A model generated the notes under the pieces. It did no database searches. It saw only the letters and a list, made by a program, of their open reading frames with translations, and was not told where the DNA came from. A DNA stretch of 64,000 nucleotides from Sinorhizobium sp. B11 (lineage in GTDB: Bacteria; Pseudomonadota; Alphaproteobacteria; Rhizobiales; Rhizobiaceae): positions 3,410,001-3,474,000 of the forward strand of contig CP091034.1 of the NCBI GenBank assembly GCA_039725955.1, written 5' to 3'. This document shows, one piece after another, positions 52,680 through 60,687 of the stretch (within the stretch, counting starts at the first letter, position 1; every line of letters starts with the position of its first letter). Position numbers and translations under genes: made by a program.

Positions 52680-52854
52680 GTATGACATGGCCTTCCGCGG
52701 GAGCCGTCAGGACGGTTTCCGCGTTGGCCATCGAGTAAATATGGCTAGTGCCGGGCGTCGCTCAAGTACACTTAAGTACAGGTTTTAGCGATCAATTGCC
52801 GCATGACACCGCCGCGCTGCGAGCGCGTCGGTGTTCAATCTGCAAGGGAAAATA

Positions 52855-53898
52855 TCAGACTTTAAGCTCGCGGCGTTCGCGCTCGGTTACCATGGCAAGG
52901 TCGAGCACCTTCTGCAGGTTCGCCGCATGACGGAAGTTCGGATCGAGCTGCACGCCTGTTGCCACAGCCTCGGCAAAGCGCTGGTAATTGCTTGGAACCG
53001 GCGGCACGTCGACCGGCTTCCAGGTCGCCGTTTCGACATCGTCGCCGAGGCAGCCATGCAGCTCGGAACCGCTTGGGCGGTGGATGACTTCCAAGCTGCC
53101 TTTCTCGCCATAGATGCGCAGCTTCAGCTCGTTCAGATGTCCGGTCGCCCAGCGGCTGGCATGGATGACGCCGAGGGCGCCATTGGCGAAATCGACCGAC
53201 ATGGTGAAGCTGTCATTGGCATCGAGCATGTATTCGCCGATCTGCCCGCCCGGCGCCTTGTTGAAGGTCTTCAACCGCGCAAAGACGTGATCGATGTCGG
53301 TCGCCGCGCCATAGGCGGCAAAATCCAGGATATGGATACCGACATCACCGAGCACGCCATTCGAACCGTGACCCGTCGACAAACGCCAGAGCCAGGTCGA
53401 TTCCGTGCGCCAGTCGCCCCAGGCGCGTGATACCAGCCAGCTTTGCAGGTAGGACGCCTCCACATGCTTGATCGTGCCGAGCTCGCCCGATAGCACCATC
53501 TCGCGTGCACGCTGCAGGGGAGCAACGTTGCGATAGGTGAGATTGACCATGTTGATCACGCCCGCGGTCTCAGCCGCTTCCGTCATCTCCAGCGCCTTCG
53601 GATAGTTCTCCGCCAGTGGCTTCTCGCACAGCACATGCTTGCCGGCAGCAATCAGCGCCATGGTGGTCGGATGGTGGATCCGGTCAGGCGTGATGTTGGT
53701 CGCCGCGTCGAACTCGCCCCAGGCGATCGCCCCGTCGAGCGTCAGAAACCGCTTCTCGATGTTGAACTTGTCGGCAAAGGCGGCCAGACGGTCTGAATCC
53801 GTATCGACGGCACCGACTACGGTCACGCCGTCGATATTCATGAAGTGGGCGAGCTGGTTCTTCGCCATCACGCCCGTACCAAGAACGAGTAGTCGCAT
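52855..53898 (-). CDS. Gfo/Idh/MocA family oxidoreductase
   Basis: This 347-residue NAD(P)-dependent sugar/inositol-type dehydrogenase has a Rossmann start LVLGTGVMAKNQL (about 4-16), the EKPLAENYPKA motif (about 94-104), where Lys is catalytic, and a C-terminal alpha/beta substrate domain with GDVGIHILDFA (about 185-195, Asp/His). It is encoded right after (10 bases) the ThuA-like gene, an arrangement like the thuAB sugar-utilisation pair of Sinorhizobium, though the substrate need not be trehalose. Confidence 0.93.
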   Translation of the reverse strand: MRLLVLGTGVMAKNQLAHFMNIDGVTVVGAVDTDSDRLAAFADKFNIEKRFLTLDGAIAWGEFDAATNITPDRIHHPTTMALIAAGKHVLCEKPLAENYPKALEMTEAAETAGVINMVNLTYRNVAPLQRAREMVLSGELGTIKHVEASYLQSWLVSRAWGDWRTESTWLWRLSTGHGSNGVLGDVGIHILDFAAYGAATDIDHVFARLKTFNKAPGGQIGEYMLDANDSFTMSVDFANGALGVIHASRWATGHLNELKLRIYGEKGSLEVIHRPSGSELHGCLGDDVETATWKPVDVPPVPSNYQRFAEAVATGVQLDPNFRHAANLQKVLDLAMVTERERRELKV

Positions 53899-53907
53899 GG
53901 ATGCTCC

Positions 53908-54693
53908 TCAGCGGTAACCGGCTTCGCCGGCCTGATGCAGTCTCGGGCCGCGTTCGACGATCGGCTCCAGTGCTTTTTCTACCGGCACATTTGGAGCATC
54001 GGTGATGCTCTTCAATGCACCCTCGGGGTTATAGGCCCACTTCACGCCATTGATCAGCACCTTCTGCACGTTTGCATCGTGATAGGTCGGATAGGTTTCG
54101 TGGCCAGGACGGAAATAGAAGATGTTGCCGGCACCACGCCGCCACGTCAGGCCCGAGCGGAAGACTTCGCCACCCTGGAACCAGGAAATGAACACCGTCT
54201 CCAACGGCTCCGGCACGGAAAACTGCTCGCCGTACATTTCCTCGTTTTCAAGTTCGAAATGCTCGCCGATACCGGCTGCGATCGGATGGCGCTGGTTGAT
54301 CGTCCACAGGCGCTCGCGCTCACCCGCCTCGCGCCACTTGAGTGCGCAGGGAGTGCCCATCAGCCGCTTGAAGATCTTCGAGAAATGGCCGGAATGCAGC
54401 ACCAAGAGGCCCATGCCTTCCCAGACCCGCTTGGCGACGCGCTCCACGACGACGTCGGACACAGCACCATGATCCTTGTGACCCCACCAGGTCAGGACAT
54501 CGGTTTCGGCAAGCCGGGCTTCGGTGAGACCATGCTCGGGCTCCTGCAGTGTCGCCGTCGTCGCCGAAATCGCCGGATCCGTGTTCAGCGCCTTGGCGAT
54601 GGTCGTGTGCATGCCTTCAGGGTAGATGCCCCGGACGATCTCATTGGTTGTCTCATGGATGTTCTCTCCCCATACGACGGTGCGAATGGCCAT
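53908..54693 (-). CDS. ThuA domain-containing protein
   Basis: This 261-residue protein has a glutamine-amidotransferase-like fold of the ThuA family: VVWGENIHE (about 5-13), DVLTWWGHKDHG (about 63-74), LLVLHSGHFSKIF (about 95-107) and RGAGNIFYFRPGHETYPTYHD (in two parts, about 205-225). In rhizobia ThuA takes part in trehalose/maltose/sucrose breakdown with ThuB. Here the pair is preceded by a LacI-type palindrome, which suggests sugar-controlled expression. Confidence 0.92.
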   Translation of the reverse strand: MAIRTVVWGENIHETTNEIVRGIYPEGMHTTIAKALNTDPAISATTATLQEPEHGLTEARLAETDVLTWWGHKDHGAVSDVVVERVAKRVWEGMGLLVLHSGHFSKIFKRLMGTPCALKWREAGERERLWTINQRHPIAAGIGEHFELENEEMYGEQFSVPEPLETVFISWFQGGEVFRSGLTWRRGAGNIFYFRPGHETYPTYHDANVQKVLINGVKWAYNPEGALKSITDAPNVPVEKALEPIVERGPRLHQAGEAGYR

Positions 54694-54745
54694 GGCTATG
54701 CTCCTCTAGAACCTTTGGATTTTTGGCAAGCAGGAAGGCGGGATT

Positions 54746-54757
54746 CAAAGCGCTTTG
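54746..54757 (-). promoter_or_regulatory. LacI-type palindromic operator upstream of ThuA-like gene
   Basis: CAAAGCGCTTTG is a perfect 12-bp palindrome with central CG, typical of LacI/GalR sites, 53 bases before the start at 54693. No LacI-family gene is next to it in the window, so the repressor would be encoded elsewhere. Confidence 0.5.
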
Positions 54758-54876
54758 GAAAGATGGTCAGCCAAAGCAGTCCCTCCTCCACGTTAGAGGA
54801 AGACATAGACCTTTGTCGGTATTTTGACAAAGAGGATTTTTCCCGTCCCTGCGGCCGGGAAAAACCCCTTTTCACA

Positions 54877-55218
54877 TCAATGGGAAACGGTCTTGGAGAA
54901 CAGGTCGACGACGACCACGCCTGTTATGATCAGGCCGAGGCCGATAATGGCGGGCGTATCGAGCCGCTGCTTGAAAAACACGAACCCGACCGAGGAAATC
55001 AAGACGATTCCCAAAGCGCTCCAGATCGCATAGGCGATCCCGACGGGAATGTGCTTCAGCGTCAGCGACAGGCAGTAGAAGGCAGCCCCATAACAGGCAA
55101 CGACAAGCGCCGTCGGACCGAGGCGGGTGAACTGCTGGGAGAGCTGGAGGGCGGTCGTGCCGATAACTTCAAGCACGATGGCTGCAACGAGCAGCCCATA
55201 AACGGCAGCCGGGTTCAT
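54877..55218 (-). CDS. SMR family small multidrug efflux protein
   Basis: This 113-residue protein has four hydrophobic helices and the essential Glu in the first one (LVAAIVLEVIGTTALQLS, about 10-27, Glu17 equivalent to E14 of EmrE). GIAYAIWSALG (about 64-74) is the conserved third-helix region. It would swap protons for cationic compounds across the inner membrane as a dimer. It lies 20 bases after the TetR gene, in the same direction, and so is likely its target. Confidence 0.93.
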   Translation of the reverse strand: MNPAAVYGLLVAAIVLEVIGTTALQLSQQFTRLGPTALVVACYGAAFYCLSLTLKHIPVGIAYAIWSALGIVLISSVGFVFFKQRLDTPAIIGLGLIITGVVVVDLFSKTVSH

Positions 55219-55237
55219 GGCGGTATTCCTTCTTGAT

Positions 55238-55801
55238 CTACTTGTGGGTCAGCTCGATGAGGCGGGCAATCAGCTCTCGCCTCAGAGCGCCACTGATATC
55301 ATGGCTTTCCAACGTATCTGCGAACCACAGACCGTCGGCGGCAAAACGTACGATCAGCGTGTCGAGCGCGGAATCGGTGCCGATATATTCCTCGGCTCTC
55401 GCCGCCACCCATTGGCGCCATCGAAGGCGCAGCCGGGGCTCGGCTAGCAGCGCGATCGTCACCTGCGTCCAACTTCTGGAATCGTCGGGACGATCCTTCA
55501 GCCCGGATACCGCCTGCAGATAGGCGCGCGAGAAACGTCCCTGCGGCAGCGGATCGGCGCGCATCAGCTCGTCTATATCGGCGTCGAACCTCTCCAGCAG
55601 GCTTTCGAACAGGGCGTCCAGCAGCGCGTTCTTCGTCGGGAAGTGATGCAGCAATCCGCCCTTGCTGACGCCTGATGCAGCCGAGACCGCATCGAGCGTA
55701 ACAGCGCTCATGCCCTGCTCACCGGCAAGACGTGCGGCGACCTCCAGCAACTGCTGGCGCACGAGCACGGGTTGTTTCTTGCGATGATGAGCGTTTGACA
55801 T
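55238..55801 (-). CDS. TetR family regulator of the SMR pump
   Basis: This 187-residue TetR protein has the helix-turn-helix in SAVTLDAVSAASGVSKGGLL (about 32-51), followed by HHFPTKNALLDAL. The start at 55801 (MSNAHHRKK) is chosen because the DNA-binding domain begins soon after and the upstream frame crosses the operator. A perfect 14-bp palindrome lies 14 bases upstream. It is co-directional with and just upstream of the SMR gene, so it probably represses both. Confidence 0.92.
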   Translation of the reverse strand: MSNAHHRKKQPVLVRQQLLEVAARLAGEQGMSAVTLDAVSAASGVSKGGLLHHFPTKNALLDALFESLLERFDADIDELMRADPLPQGRFSRAYLQAVSGLKDRPDDSRSWTQVTIALLAEPRLRLRWRQWVAARAEEYIGTDSALDTLIVRFAADGLWFADTLESHDISGALRRELIARLIELTHK

Positions 55802-55815
55802 GGATTTACAAAGAT

Positions 55816-55829
55816 ACCGTCCGGACGGT
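55816..55829 (-). promoter_or_regulatory. TetR operator palindrome
   Basis: ACCGTCCGGACGGT is a perfect 14-bp palindrome 14 bases before the TetR start, a typical TetR site (as in AcrR/QacR-like self-repression). It lies in the 235-base region shared with the divergent globin gene. Confidence 0.72.
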
Positions 55830-56036
55830 TTTGTCAAGAAGAATCTACTGAATCTCCTGCCCTGCAAGGGATTATGCGCGAAATGACGCGGCGTTTTGAT
55901 GACAGTTGCGATCCTTTTTGATCGGGTGCATCTAAGCGGTGGGCCGATAAGCCGGAAATGGCGTTCGGATGCTATTAAAACCTGGAGCGGCGCAGGGGGC
56001 GTGCAGCGCCGGGACGGGTATTTAAGGGATGGTTTT

Positions 56037-56441
56037 GTGCCGGAAGAGAAGGCCACTACGAACGTCACCACACTATACGACGCGATCGGCGGTGATCCTG
56101 TTGTCCGCGCCTTGACGCATCGCTTCTACGAACTGATGGATACGCTGCCGGAGGCTAGGCACGTGCGCGCCGTGCATCCGCCAAGCCTTAAAGGCAGCGA
56201 AGAGAAATTCTACGAATATATGACCGGCTATCTCGGCGGCCCGCCGCTCTATACCGACAAGCGCGGCCACCCCCGCCTGCGCAGTCGCCATTTCGTCGCC
56301 GAAATCGGCCCCGTCGAACGCGACGAATGGCTGCTCTGCTTCCGCCAGGCCATGGAGGAAACGATCGCCAGCCAGGCATTGCGAGACCTCATCTGGGCGC
56401 CGGTCGAGCGCCTCGCCCATCACATGCAAAACAAGGAATAG
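56037..56441 (+). CDS. group II/III-like truncated haemoglobin
   Basis: This 134-residue protein has the small globin fold: TLYDAIGGDPVVRALTHRFYE (shown as LYDAIGG at about 12-18 and RFYELMDT at about 27-34), then PPLYTDKRGHPRLRSRHF (about 73-90, with the proximal His) and WLLCFRQAMEE. The PPLYTDKRGHP-like region matches group II truncated haemoglobins, which bind O2 or NO. The start is GTG 56037. Two bases separate it from the DUF423 gene, so they are co-transcribed. Confidence 0.88.
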   Translation: MPEEKATTNVTTLYDAIGGDPVVRALTHRFYELMDTLPEARHVRAVHPPSLKGSEEKFYEYMTGYLGGPPLYTDKRGHPRLRSRHFVAEIGPVERDEWLLCFRQAMEETIASQALRDLIWAPVERLAHHMQNKE

Positions 56442-56443
56442 CC

Positions 56444-56815
56444 ATGAGCCTGAACGCGCGCCTGGAGCCGGTGCTCTATGTCTTTGCCGGCCTGTTCGGC
56501 CTTGCGGGCGTGGCCCTTGCCGCCCTTGCCGCCCATGGCGGCGGCGATGCACATCTCGCCGCCTCGGCCTCCGCCATGTGCCTCGCCCACGCCCCCGCCC
56601 TGCTGGCGCTGGCAATTGGCGCCGGCAAGATTAGAACCGCCTGGCTCGCCGGTTTGCTGATGATTGTGGGAACGGTGCTGTTTGCGGGTGACCTCATGAC
56701 GCTGCGTTTCACCGGCTCCGGCATGTTCCCCTATGCGGCCCCGACAGGTGGCTGGGCGATGATGCTGGGATGGCTGACCGTCTCAGCGAGCGCATTTTGG
56801 CGGGTGCGGGCGTAG
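56444..56815 (+). CDS. DUF423 family membrane protein
   Basis: This 123-residue protein has four hydrophobic helices with the DUF423 traits: an early AALAAHGG (about 26-33), a second helix with MCLAHAPALLALA (about 45-57), and a conserved LFAGDLMTLRFTG...APTGGWAMMLGWL. DUF423 proteins are widespread inner-membrane proteins without known function. Two bases after the globin stop. Confidence 0.88.
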   Translation: MSLNARLEPVLYVFAGLFGLAGVALAALAAHGGGDAHLAASASAMCLAHAPALLALAIGAGKIRTAWLAGLLMIVGTVLFAGDLMTLRFTGSGMFPYAAPTGGWAMMLGWLTVSASAFWRVRA

Positions 56816-56872
56816 AATTTCGGAAGGCCACAGAGCGGGCCTCCCCTCGCCCCCCTTGGGAAGAAGGGGATG

Positions 56873-57244
56873 CTAGCTGCTCGCCTGCGGTATTCGCCCA
56901 AAGCGCAAAAGATTGCCATGCGGATCATGGATATAGAATTCCTCCATGTTCCAGGGCCGCACCGCCATATCCGAGAGGCGCTCGATAGCCTTCGCACTGT
57001 ATTCCCTATGAAGCGCGCCAATACCGCCGCCACGCAGATAGACGGATGTCTTGTCCGGCAGGCTTCGATCGTCGGTCAGCCAGAAATGCAGTTCCATCTC
57101 ATCGCGTCTGACGATCAGATAGTCACTCGCCTCGTAGACGATTTTGATGAAGCCGAGCTGGTCCCGATAGAAGGCAAGCGTCTCGGCGATATCCAGCGAC
57201 GGCAGAACCGGCATCACCTCGATGCGATCGGGATCGCCGCTCAT
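56873..57244 (-). CDS. VOC/glyoxalase family protein (bleomycin-resistance-like)
   Basis: This 123-residue protein has one VOC fold: VLPSLDIAETLAFYRDQLGF (about 13-32) and a late MEEFYIHDPHGNLLRFGRIP (about 99-118; D-P-H-G-N is the hallmark with the second metal Glu region). Alone it would work as a dimer, as in bleomycin-binding proteins. Its ATG overlaps the stop of the haem-type monooxygenase gene, so it is the last gene of the iron-linked operon. Substrate unknown. Confidence 0.88.
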   Translation of the reverse strand: MSGDPDRIEVMPVLPSLDIAETLAFYRDQLGFIKIVYEASDYLIVRRDEMELHFWLTDDRSLPDKTSVYLRGGGIGALHREYSAKAIERLSDMAVRPWNMEEFYIHDPHGNLLRFGRIPQASS

Positions 57245-57555
57245 ATGGCATCCACAACGTTGAAGCCTTCGAACACCGGCGGCCCCTTGTACAGGCCCTT
57301 GTTGTCGCCGGCATTGCGGTGGGCGGCGCGGAAATTCTCCGACTTCGTCCAGTTCAGAAAATCCTCTTCGCTGCGCCAGAGCGTGTGCGAGGAAAACAGC
57401 GTATAGCCCTCCTCCGCATTGGCCTTGCCGCGCAGCAGGCGGAATTCGACGAAACCCGGAACCTGCGACAGGCTGGAATCGCGATTGCGCCAGACACTCT
57501 CGAAATCCCCCTCGGCGCCGGCAGCCACCTTGAAACGGTTCATCGCGATATACAT
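57241..57555 (-). CDS. antibiotic biosynthesis monooxygenase domain protein, IsdG/HmuQ-like haem oxygenase
   Basis: This 104-residue ABM-fold protein starts at 57555 (MYIAMNRFKV). The three residues needed in IsdG-type haem oxygenases can be placed: Asn6 (MYIAMN), a Trp in FLNWTKSENF (about residue 68) and His in RAAHRN (about 78). Such enzymes, including rhizobial HmuQ/HmuD, open the haem ring and free iron. The position in a cluster with tonB and hmu genes supports this. It is co-transcribed with neighbours, starting 10 bases after the previous stop. Confidence 0.85.
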   Translation of the reverse strand: MYIAMNRFKVAAGAEGDFESVWRNRDSSLSQVPGFVEFRLLRGKANAEEGYTLFSSHTLWRSEEDFLNWTKSENFRAAHRNAGDNKGLYKGPPVFEGFNVVDAI

Positions 57556-57565
57556 CAAAAGCTCC

Positions 57566-57853
57566 TCACGCCTTTTTCTGGGTCGCTCGTCCGGCATAGG
57601 ACGGAAAGGCGACGATATTATTGCCGTCGGTCGCATCCGCGCCAATGGGCTTTACAGACGCTTCGCCGGGCATGCGTGCCTCCCAGGCGGGAAACAGCAC
57701 GACATTGGGATAGCTGCGCTGGCGCGCGGCATTCTCAAGGAAAACTTCGTAGAGCTCCGGCACAAGCCCGTCACCACCGTGAGCGGCGAGCTTGTGCAGG
57801 CCGATCATCGTAAACCCGTCAGGGTGCCCACTATTCATCAAAAAAATGTCCAT
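57566..57853 (-). CDS. hypothetical protein (95 aa) in the haem-iron operon
   Basis: This small protein has not been recognised. It has MDIFLMNSGHPDGFTMIGLHKL at the start (two parts: DIFLMNSGH and GFTMIGLH) and a helical segment GLVPELYEVFLENAARQ (about 29-45), with two His near the beginning that might bind haem. It abuts the DUF2325 stop (no gap) and precedes the monooxygenase gene, so it belongs to the same operon. A role in haem handling is inferred only from position. Confidence 0.72.
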   Translation of the reverse strand: MDIFLMNSGHPDGFTMIGLHKLAAHGGDGLVPELYEVFLENAARQRSYPNVVLFPAWEARMPGEASVKPIGADATDGNNIVAFPSYAGRATQKKA

Positions 57854-58261
57854 TCATCGGGAACTGTCTCGTTCGTTCATCGTCTGCAGCGCACGTTCCA
57901 GGCTGGACTTGCTGCCGTTGCGCAGCGGAATGAAGGCCTTGCTGAATTTCTTGCAGCCGGTCTTCACCCGCAGGCAGGCATCATGGCTGATACAGTCGAT
58001 CGGGCAGAAGACGCAGTCGACGGAAGGAAGCAATGTGTCGATGCGCGAAACGGCTTCGCGAAGGCCGCCGTCGTGGTGGATCAGCTCTGCGCCGAAGCTG
58101 CTGGCGATCTGGCGAAGATGCGCCACCTGGCAATCGCGGCCGCCGACATAGAGGAAACTGCGGCCATCCAGCTTGGAGCGCCCCGGGGAGGACTGTTGTG
58201 CCTCCTGATCGGCCTGAACGCGGATCTCCCGGTTCGCCCCCTTCTTCGCCTTTCGAGCCAT
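57854..58261 (-). CDS. DUF2325 domain protein
   Basis: This 135-residue protein matches DUF2325: SFLYVGGRDCQVAHLRQIAS (about 35-54), GAELIHHDGGLREAV (about 57-71), and VFCPIDCISHDACLRVK (about 83-99), with conserved His and Cys residues that look like metal or haem ligands. Related proteins are known to be linked with iron and haem genes. It is first of four genes read leftwards; an IRO-like box lies upstream. Confidence 0.88.
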   Translation of the reverse strand: MARKAKKGANREIRVQADQEAQQSSPGRSKLDGRSFLYVGGRDCQVAHLRQIASSFGAELIHHDGGLREAVSRIDTLLPSVDCVFCPIDCISHDACLRVKTGCKKFSKAFIPLRNGSKSSLERALQTMNERDSSR

Positions 58262-58352
58262 TTACCACCCGTTCGCTCGTTGATCGTCACACGATTCCTG
58301 CGTGTGCGACCGGGACCTTATTAAACTTGATTTTTATAGTAAAGTATAAAGT

Positions 58353-58367
58353 TGATTGTTTTTATCA
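58353..58367 (-). promoter_or_regulatory. IRO-type box (TGA-N9-TCA), candidate RirA site
   Basis: TGA, nine AT-rich bases, and TCA in an AT-rich 109-base gap between tonB and the DUF2325 gene match the IRO box of rhizobial iron-controlled promoters, bound by RirA under iron-rich conditions. It would control the DUF2325-to-VOC operon. A near match (TGA-N9-TCT) is at 60368 upstream of hmuP. Confidence 0.5.
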
Positions 58368-58370
58368 TAT

Positions 58371-59801
58371 TTAATTCCTGCCGACCTGAATTTCCTGCTT
58401 GAAACTCACGGGTTGCCCACCCGGCGGCGGGCTGAACGGCGATGCGCGCCGCACGGCATCGGTAGCGGCCTGATCAATCTCAGGAACGCCGGAACTCCTG
58501 TAGATGACGGCGGAGACAAGATTGCCGCCGCCGCCGATGGTCAATGTCACGCCGGCCGTCCCATCGACGCCGCGAGGCTCGCGAAGCGCGCGGCGAATGC
58601 GGGCACGAACCTTGCCGCCGTAATTGGCGCGCTCAGCGGTGCCGACCCCATTATTGTTGCTGGCGGCTTGCGAATTGCGGTCCGACTGGGCCGACGGATC
58701 GCCGTCGGCAACGCCGCGCTGCGAATTCTGCTGCTGCTCGCCATTCCTGCCGGCAGCCTTCTGCGGCGGACGCTTCTTCTCAACCGGCTTCGGCTTTTCC
58801 TCTGCCGTCAGCTTCGGCTTCGGGGTCGGTGTGACAACCTCCTTGGGCTGTTCCGGCTCCGGCTGGACTTCAGCCGTTTCGACAGGTTTCACCTCTTGCG
58901 GGGTCTGCGCAACCTCGGACTGGGTCTCGGCAGGCTGCACCTCGGTCGGCTGGACCTGAGTGGGTTGCACCGCAGTCGGCTGTATCTCGGTCGGCTGTAC
59001 TTCGGAGGGCTGTATCTCAGGCGAAACCGCATCGACCGGCACCTGCTGCTGTTCCGGAACGATCGTGGACATCGGCTGCGCGACGGACTCCTCCGCCGGC
59101 ACTTCGGATACCAGGATTTCGGGCTCGACAGCCGCGGCATTTTCCGGCGAGACCCGCGTCACTTCCGGCGCCGGCGCCTGTTGGATGGCCTCCTGCATCT
59201 CGACGGGCGAAACCTCGCTCGTCGTCACAGGCGAGACCTCGGTCGGCTGCACGGTCTCCGGCTGCGCCTCCGCTGTCTGCATCGGCTGGATCGTGTCGGG
59301 CTGGACAGCCTCTGGAATAATTTCCTGCTGCACGGTCGTTTCCGTCTCGCCAGCTGCCGCCTGGTCAACATCGGAATCGCCGTACATGACGACGCTCATC
59401 GCCTGGCCGGCTTCTTCGATCGACTCTTCAGGCGCTTTCGGAAAGGCAACGATCAGCGCAGTCGCCAATGCCGCGTGAAAGATCAGCGAGCAGATGCAGG
59501 TCAGTGTCAGCCGCCGCCGCACCGGCGCCTTCTCGTCCTCCTGCTTCTCCACCGCCGCATCCATCGGCAATGGTGTCACCGGAGCGGCGGGAGCGGCTTC
59601 CGGATGATCGGGGAAGGAGGAGATCTGCGCAAACCGCGCATAGTGGATGACCTGTTCTCCGGCCGGCTGGCGCTGCGCGTTGCGCAGATCGGCCAGCTCG
59701 TGGCCGGGATGCATGCCGGGATTGTTGTCGTTCAGGCCCTCGTCAGCGCCCTCCTCCTCGATGAGCACGTGTCTCGATCTGGATTTCGCTGAAATTGCCA
59801 T
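58371..59801 (-). CDS. tonB: TonB energy transducer
   Basis: This 476-residue protein is longer than E. coli TonB (239 aa), as in rhizobia. It has a long cytoplasmic N-terminus, one helix (about 100-118, CSLIFHAALATALIVAF), then a very long Gln/Pro/Glu-Thr repeat linker (many VQPTEVQP-type units, about 190-310), and the C-terminal TonB domain (ARIRRALREPRGVDGTAGVTLTIG..., two short parts: VRARIRRAL and VSAVIYRSSG). In R. leguminosarum tonB lies divergent from hmuPSTUV, as here. It supplies energy for outer-membrane haem and siderophore receptors. Confidence 0.95.
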   Translation of the reverse strand: MAISAKSRSRHVLIEEEGADEGLNDNNPGMHPGHELADLRNAQRQPAGEQVIHYARFAQISSFPDHPEAAPAAPVTPLPMDAAVEKQEDEKAPVRRRLTLTCICSLIFHAALATALIVAFPKAPEESIEEAGQAMSVVMYGDSDVDQAAAGETETTVQQEIIPEAVQPDTIQPMQTAEAQPETVQPTEVSPVTTSEVSPVEMQEAIQQAPAPEVTRVSPENAAAVEPEILVSEVPAEESVAQPMSTIVPEQQQVPVDAVSPEIQPSEVQPTEIQPTAVQPTQVQPTEVQPAETQSEVAQTPQEVKPVETAEVQPEPEQPKEVVTPTPKPKLTAEEKPKPVEKKRPPQKAAGRNGEQQQNSQRGVADGDPSAQSDRNSQAASNNNGVGTAERANYGGKVRARIRRALREPRGVDGTAGVTLTIGGGGNLVSAVIYRSSGVPEIDQAATDAVRRASPFSPPPGGQPVSFKQEIQVGRN

Positions 59802-59873
59802 TTGACGCCTCGGACAACCTGAAACATGCGCACCGGGTTTCCTCCCGGCCCGGTCTTGGCCTTCGATCTGGTC

Positions 59874-60302
59874 TTAGCCTTCGAAAGGAACTGAAATCTG
59901 CGAGCGGGTCACGAGACCCTTCATGCATTCGCCGGCCGCCGGCCCGTCACAGACAGGCGTGTCGTTGATCAGCACGCGCGTGACCGTCTCGCACTTTACG
60001 TTCGGCATATCGAACTGGCGCACGCGCTTCTTGCCCTGCGGCAGGTCACGGAAATCGAGCACCGTGATGCGGTCGACGGCATTCTTGTCGTTGAAGAAGG
60101 CAAGTTCGAAGGAGACCTTGTTGATCGGCGTCGCCAGATTGTTCTCGGCAACGAAGGTCATCATGCAGCCCTTCTGCGAGGGCGTCAGCGCGTTGAGCTC
60201 GACATCAAGCTTGGAAGCCGCTGCATCCTGCGCAAAGGCCTGCGCCGCGCTCGACACCGAAAACAGCACACCAGCCGCAAAAGCGGCAAACCGACCCGTC
60301 AT
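59874..60302 (-). CDS. exported hypothetical protein (142 aa) next to tonB
   Basis: The start at 60302 (MTGRFAAFAAG) gives a clear signal peptide (about 1-25, cleaved near AFAQD). The mature part is a beta-rich domain with four cysteines (GCMMTF, VKCETV, PVCDG, GECMK) that could form two disulphide bonds. It is 72 bases upstream of tonB and in the same direction, so it is co-transcribed or shares the promoter region with hmuP. A periplasmic role tied to TonB/haem uptake is plausible but not shown. Confidence 0.85.
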   Translation of the reverse strand: MTGRFAAFAAGVLFSVSSAAQAFAQDAAASKLDVELNALTPSQKGCMMTFVAENNLATPINKVSFELAFFNDKNAVDRITVLDFRDLPQGKKRVRQFDMPNVKCETVTRVLINDTPVCDGPAAGECMKGLVTRSQISVPFEG

Positions 60303-60407
60303 TATCGCCTCTCCAAAGACCAAATTGACCGCCATCAGGCGGCTTCAAAACAGTGCCGTCAAAAACTTGACTGCTTTTGTCTTCTATTATTGCGTCTTTA
60401 AAAAACT

Positions 60408-60668
60408 ATGAGTATGAGAGTCAAGATAAATGTAGCCGGAACGGGGCCTTCACCCCCGCAATCACGGGAAAAGCCGACCGAAATGATGGTTGAAAAGCCA
60501 GATAATTTTAAGCTCGCACAGCTGCGCAACGAGCCAGCAGTGGCCGAGATCCGTGTTCTCGAAAGCGGCGATCTTTTTGCCGGCACCAACGAGATCATGA
60601 TCAGGCACGACGGCGTGATCTATCGCCTGAAGATCACCCGTCAGGGCAAACTCATTCTCAACAAGTAA
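60408..60668 (+). CDS. hmuP: hemin uptake protein HmuP
   Basis: The C-terminal half has the HmuP core: LFAGTNEIMIRHDGVIYRLK (about 56-75) and TRQGKLILNK at the end. HmuP is a small activator that in Bradyrhizobium works with Irr to turn on the haem receptor gene. The 86-residue length with a 35-residue variable N-terminus is normal. It is first in the hmu operon, 19 bases before hmuS, and divergent from the tonB unit. Confidence 0.95.
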   Translation: MSMRVKINVAGTGPSPPQSREKPTEMMVEKPDNFKLAQLRNEPAVAEIRVLESGDLFAGTNEIMIRHDGVIYRLKITRQGKLILNK

Positions 60669-60687
60669 GCTCATAGCAGGGTAGAAC

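Noticed and set aside
60361..60400. A -35/-10 promoter (TTGACT ... TATTAT) upstream of hmuP
   Set aside because: The spacing is only 12 bases, too short for a sigma-70 promoter; I therefore did not annotate it.
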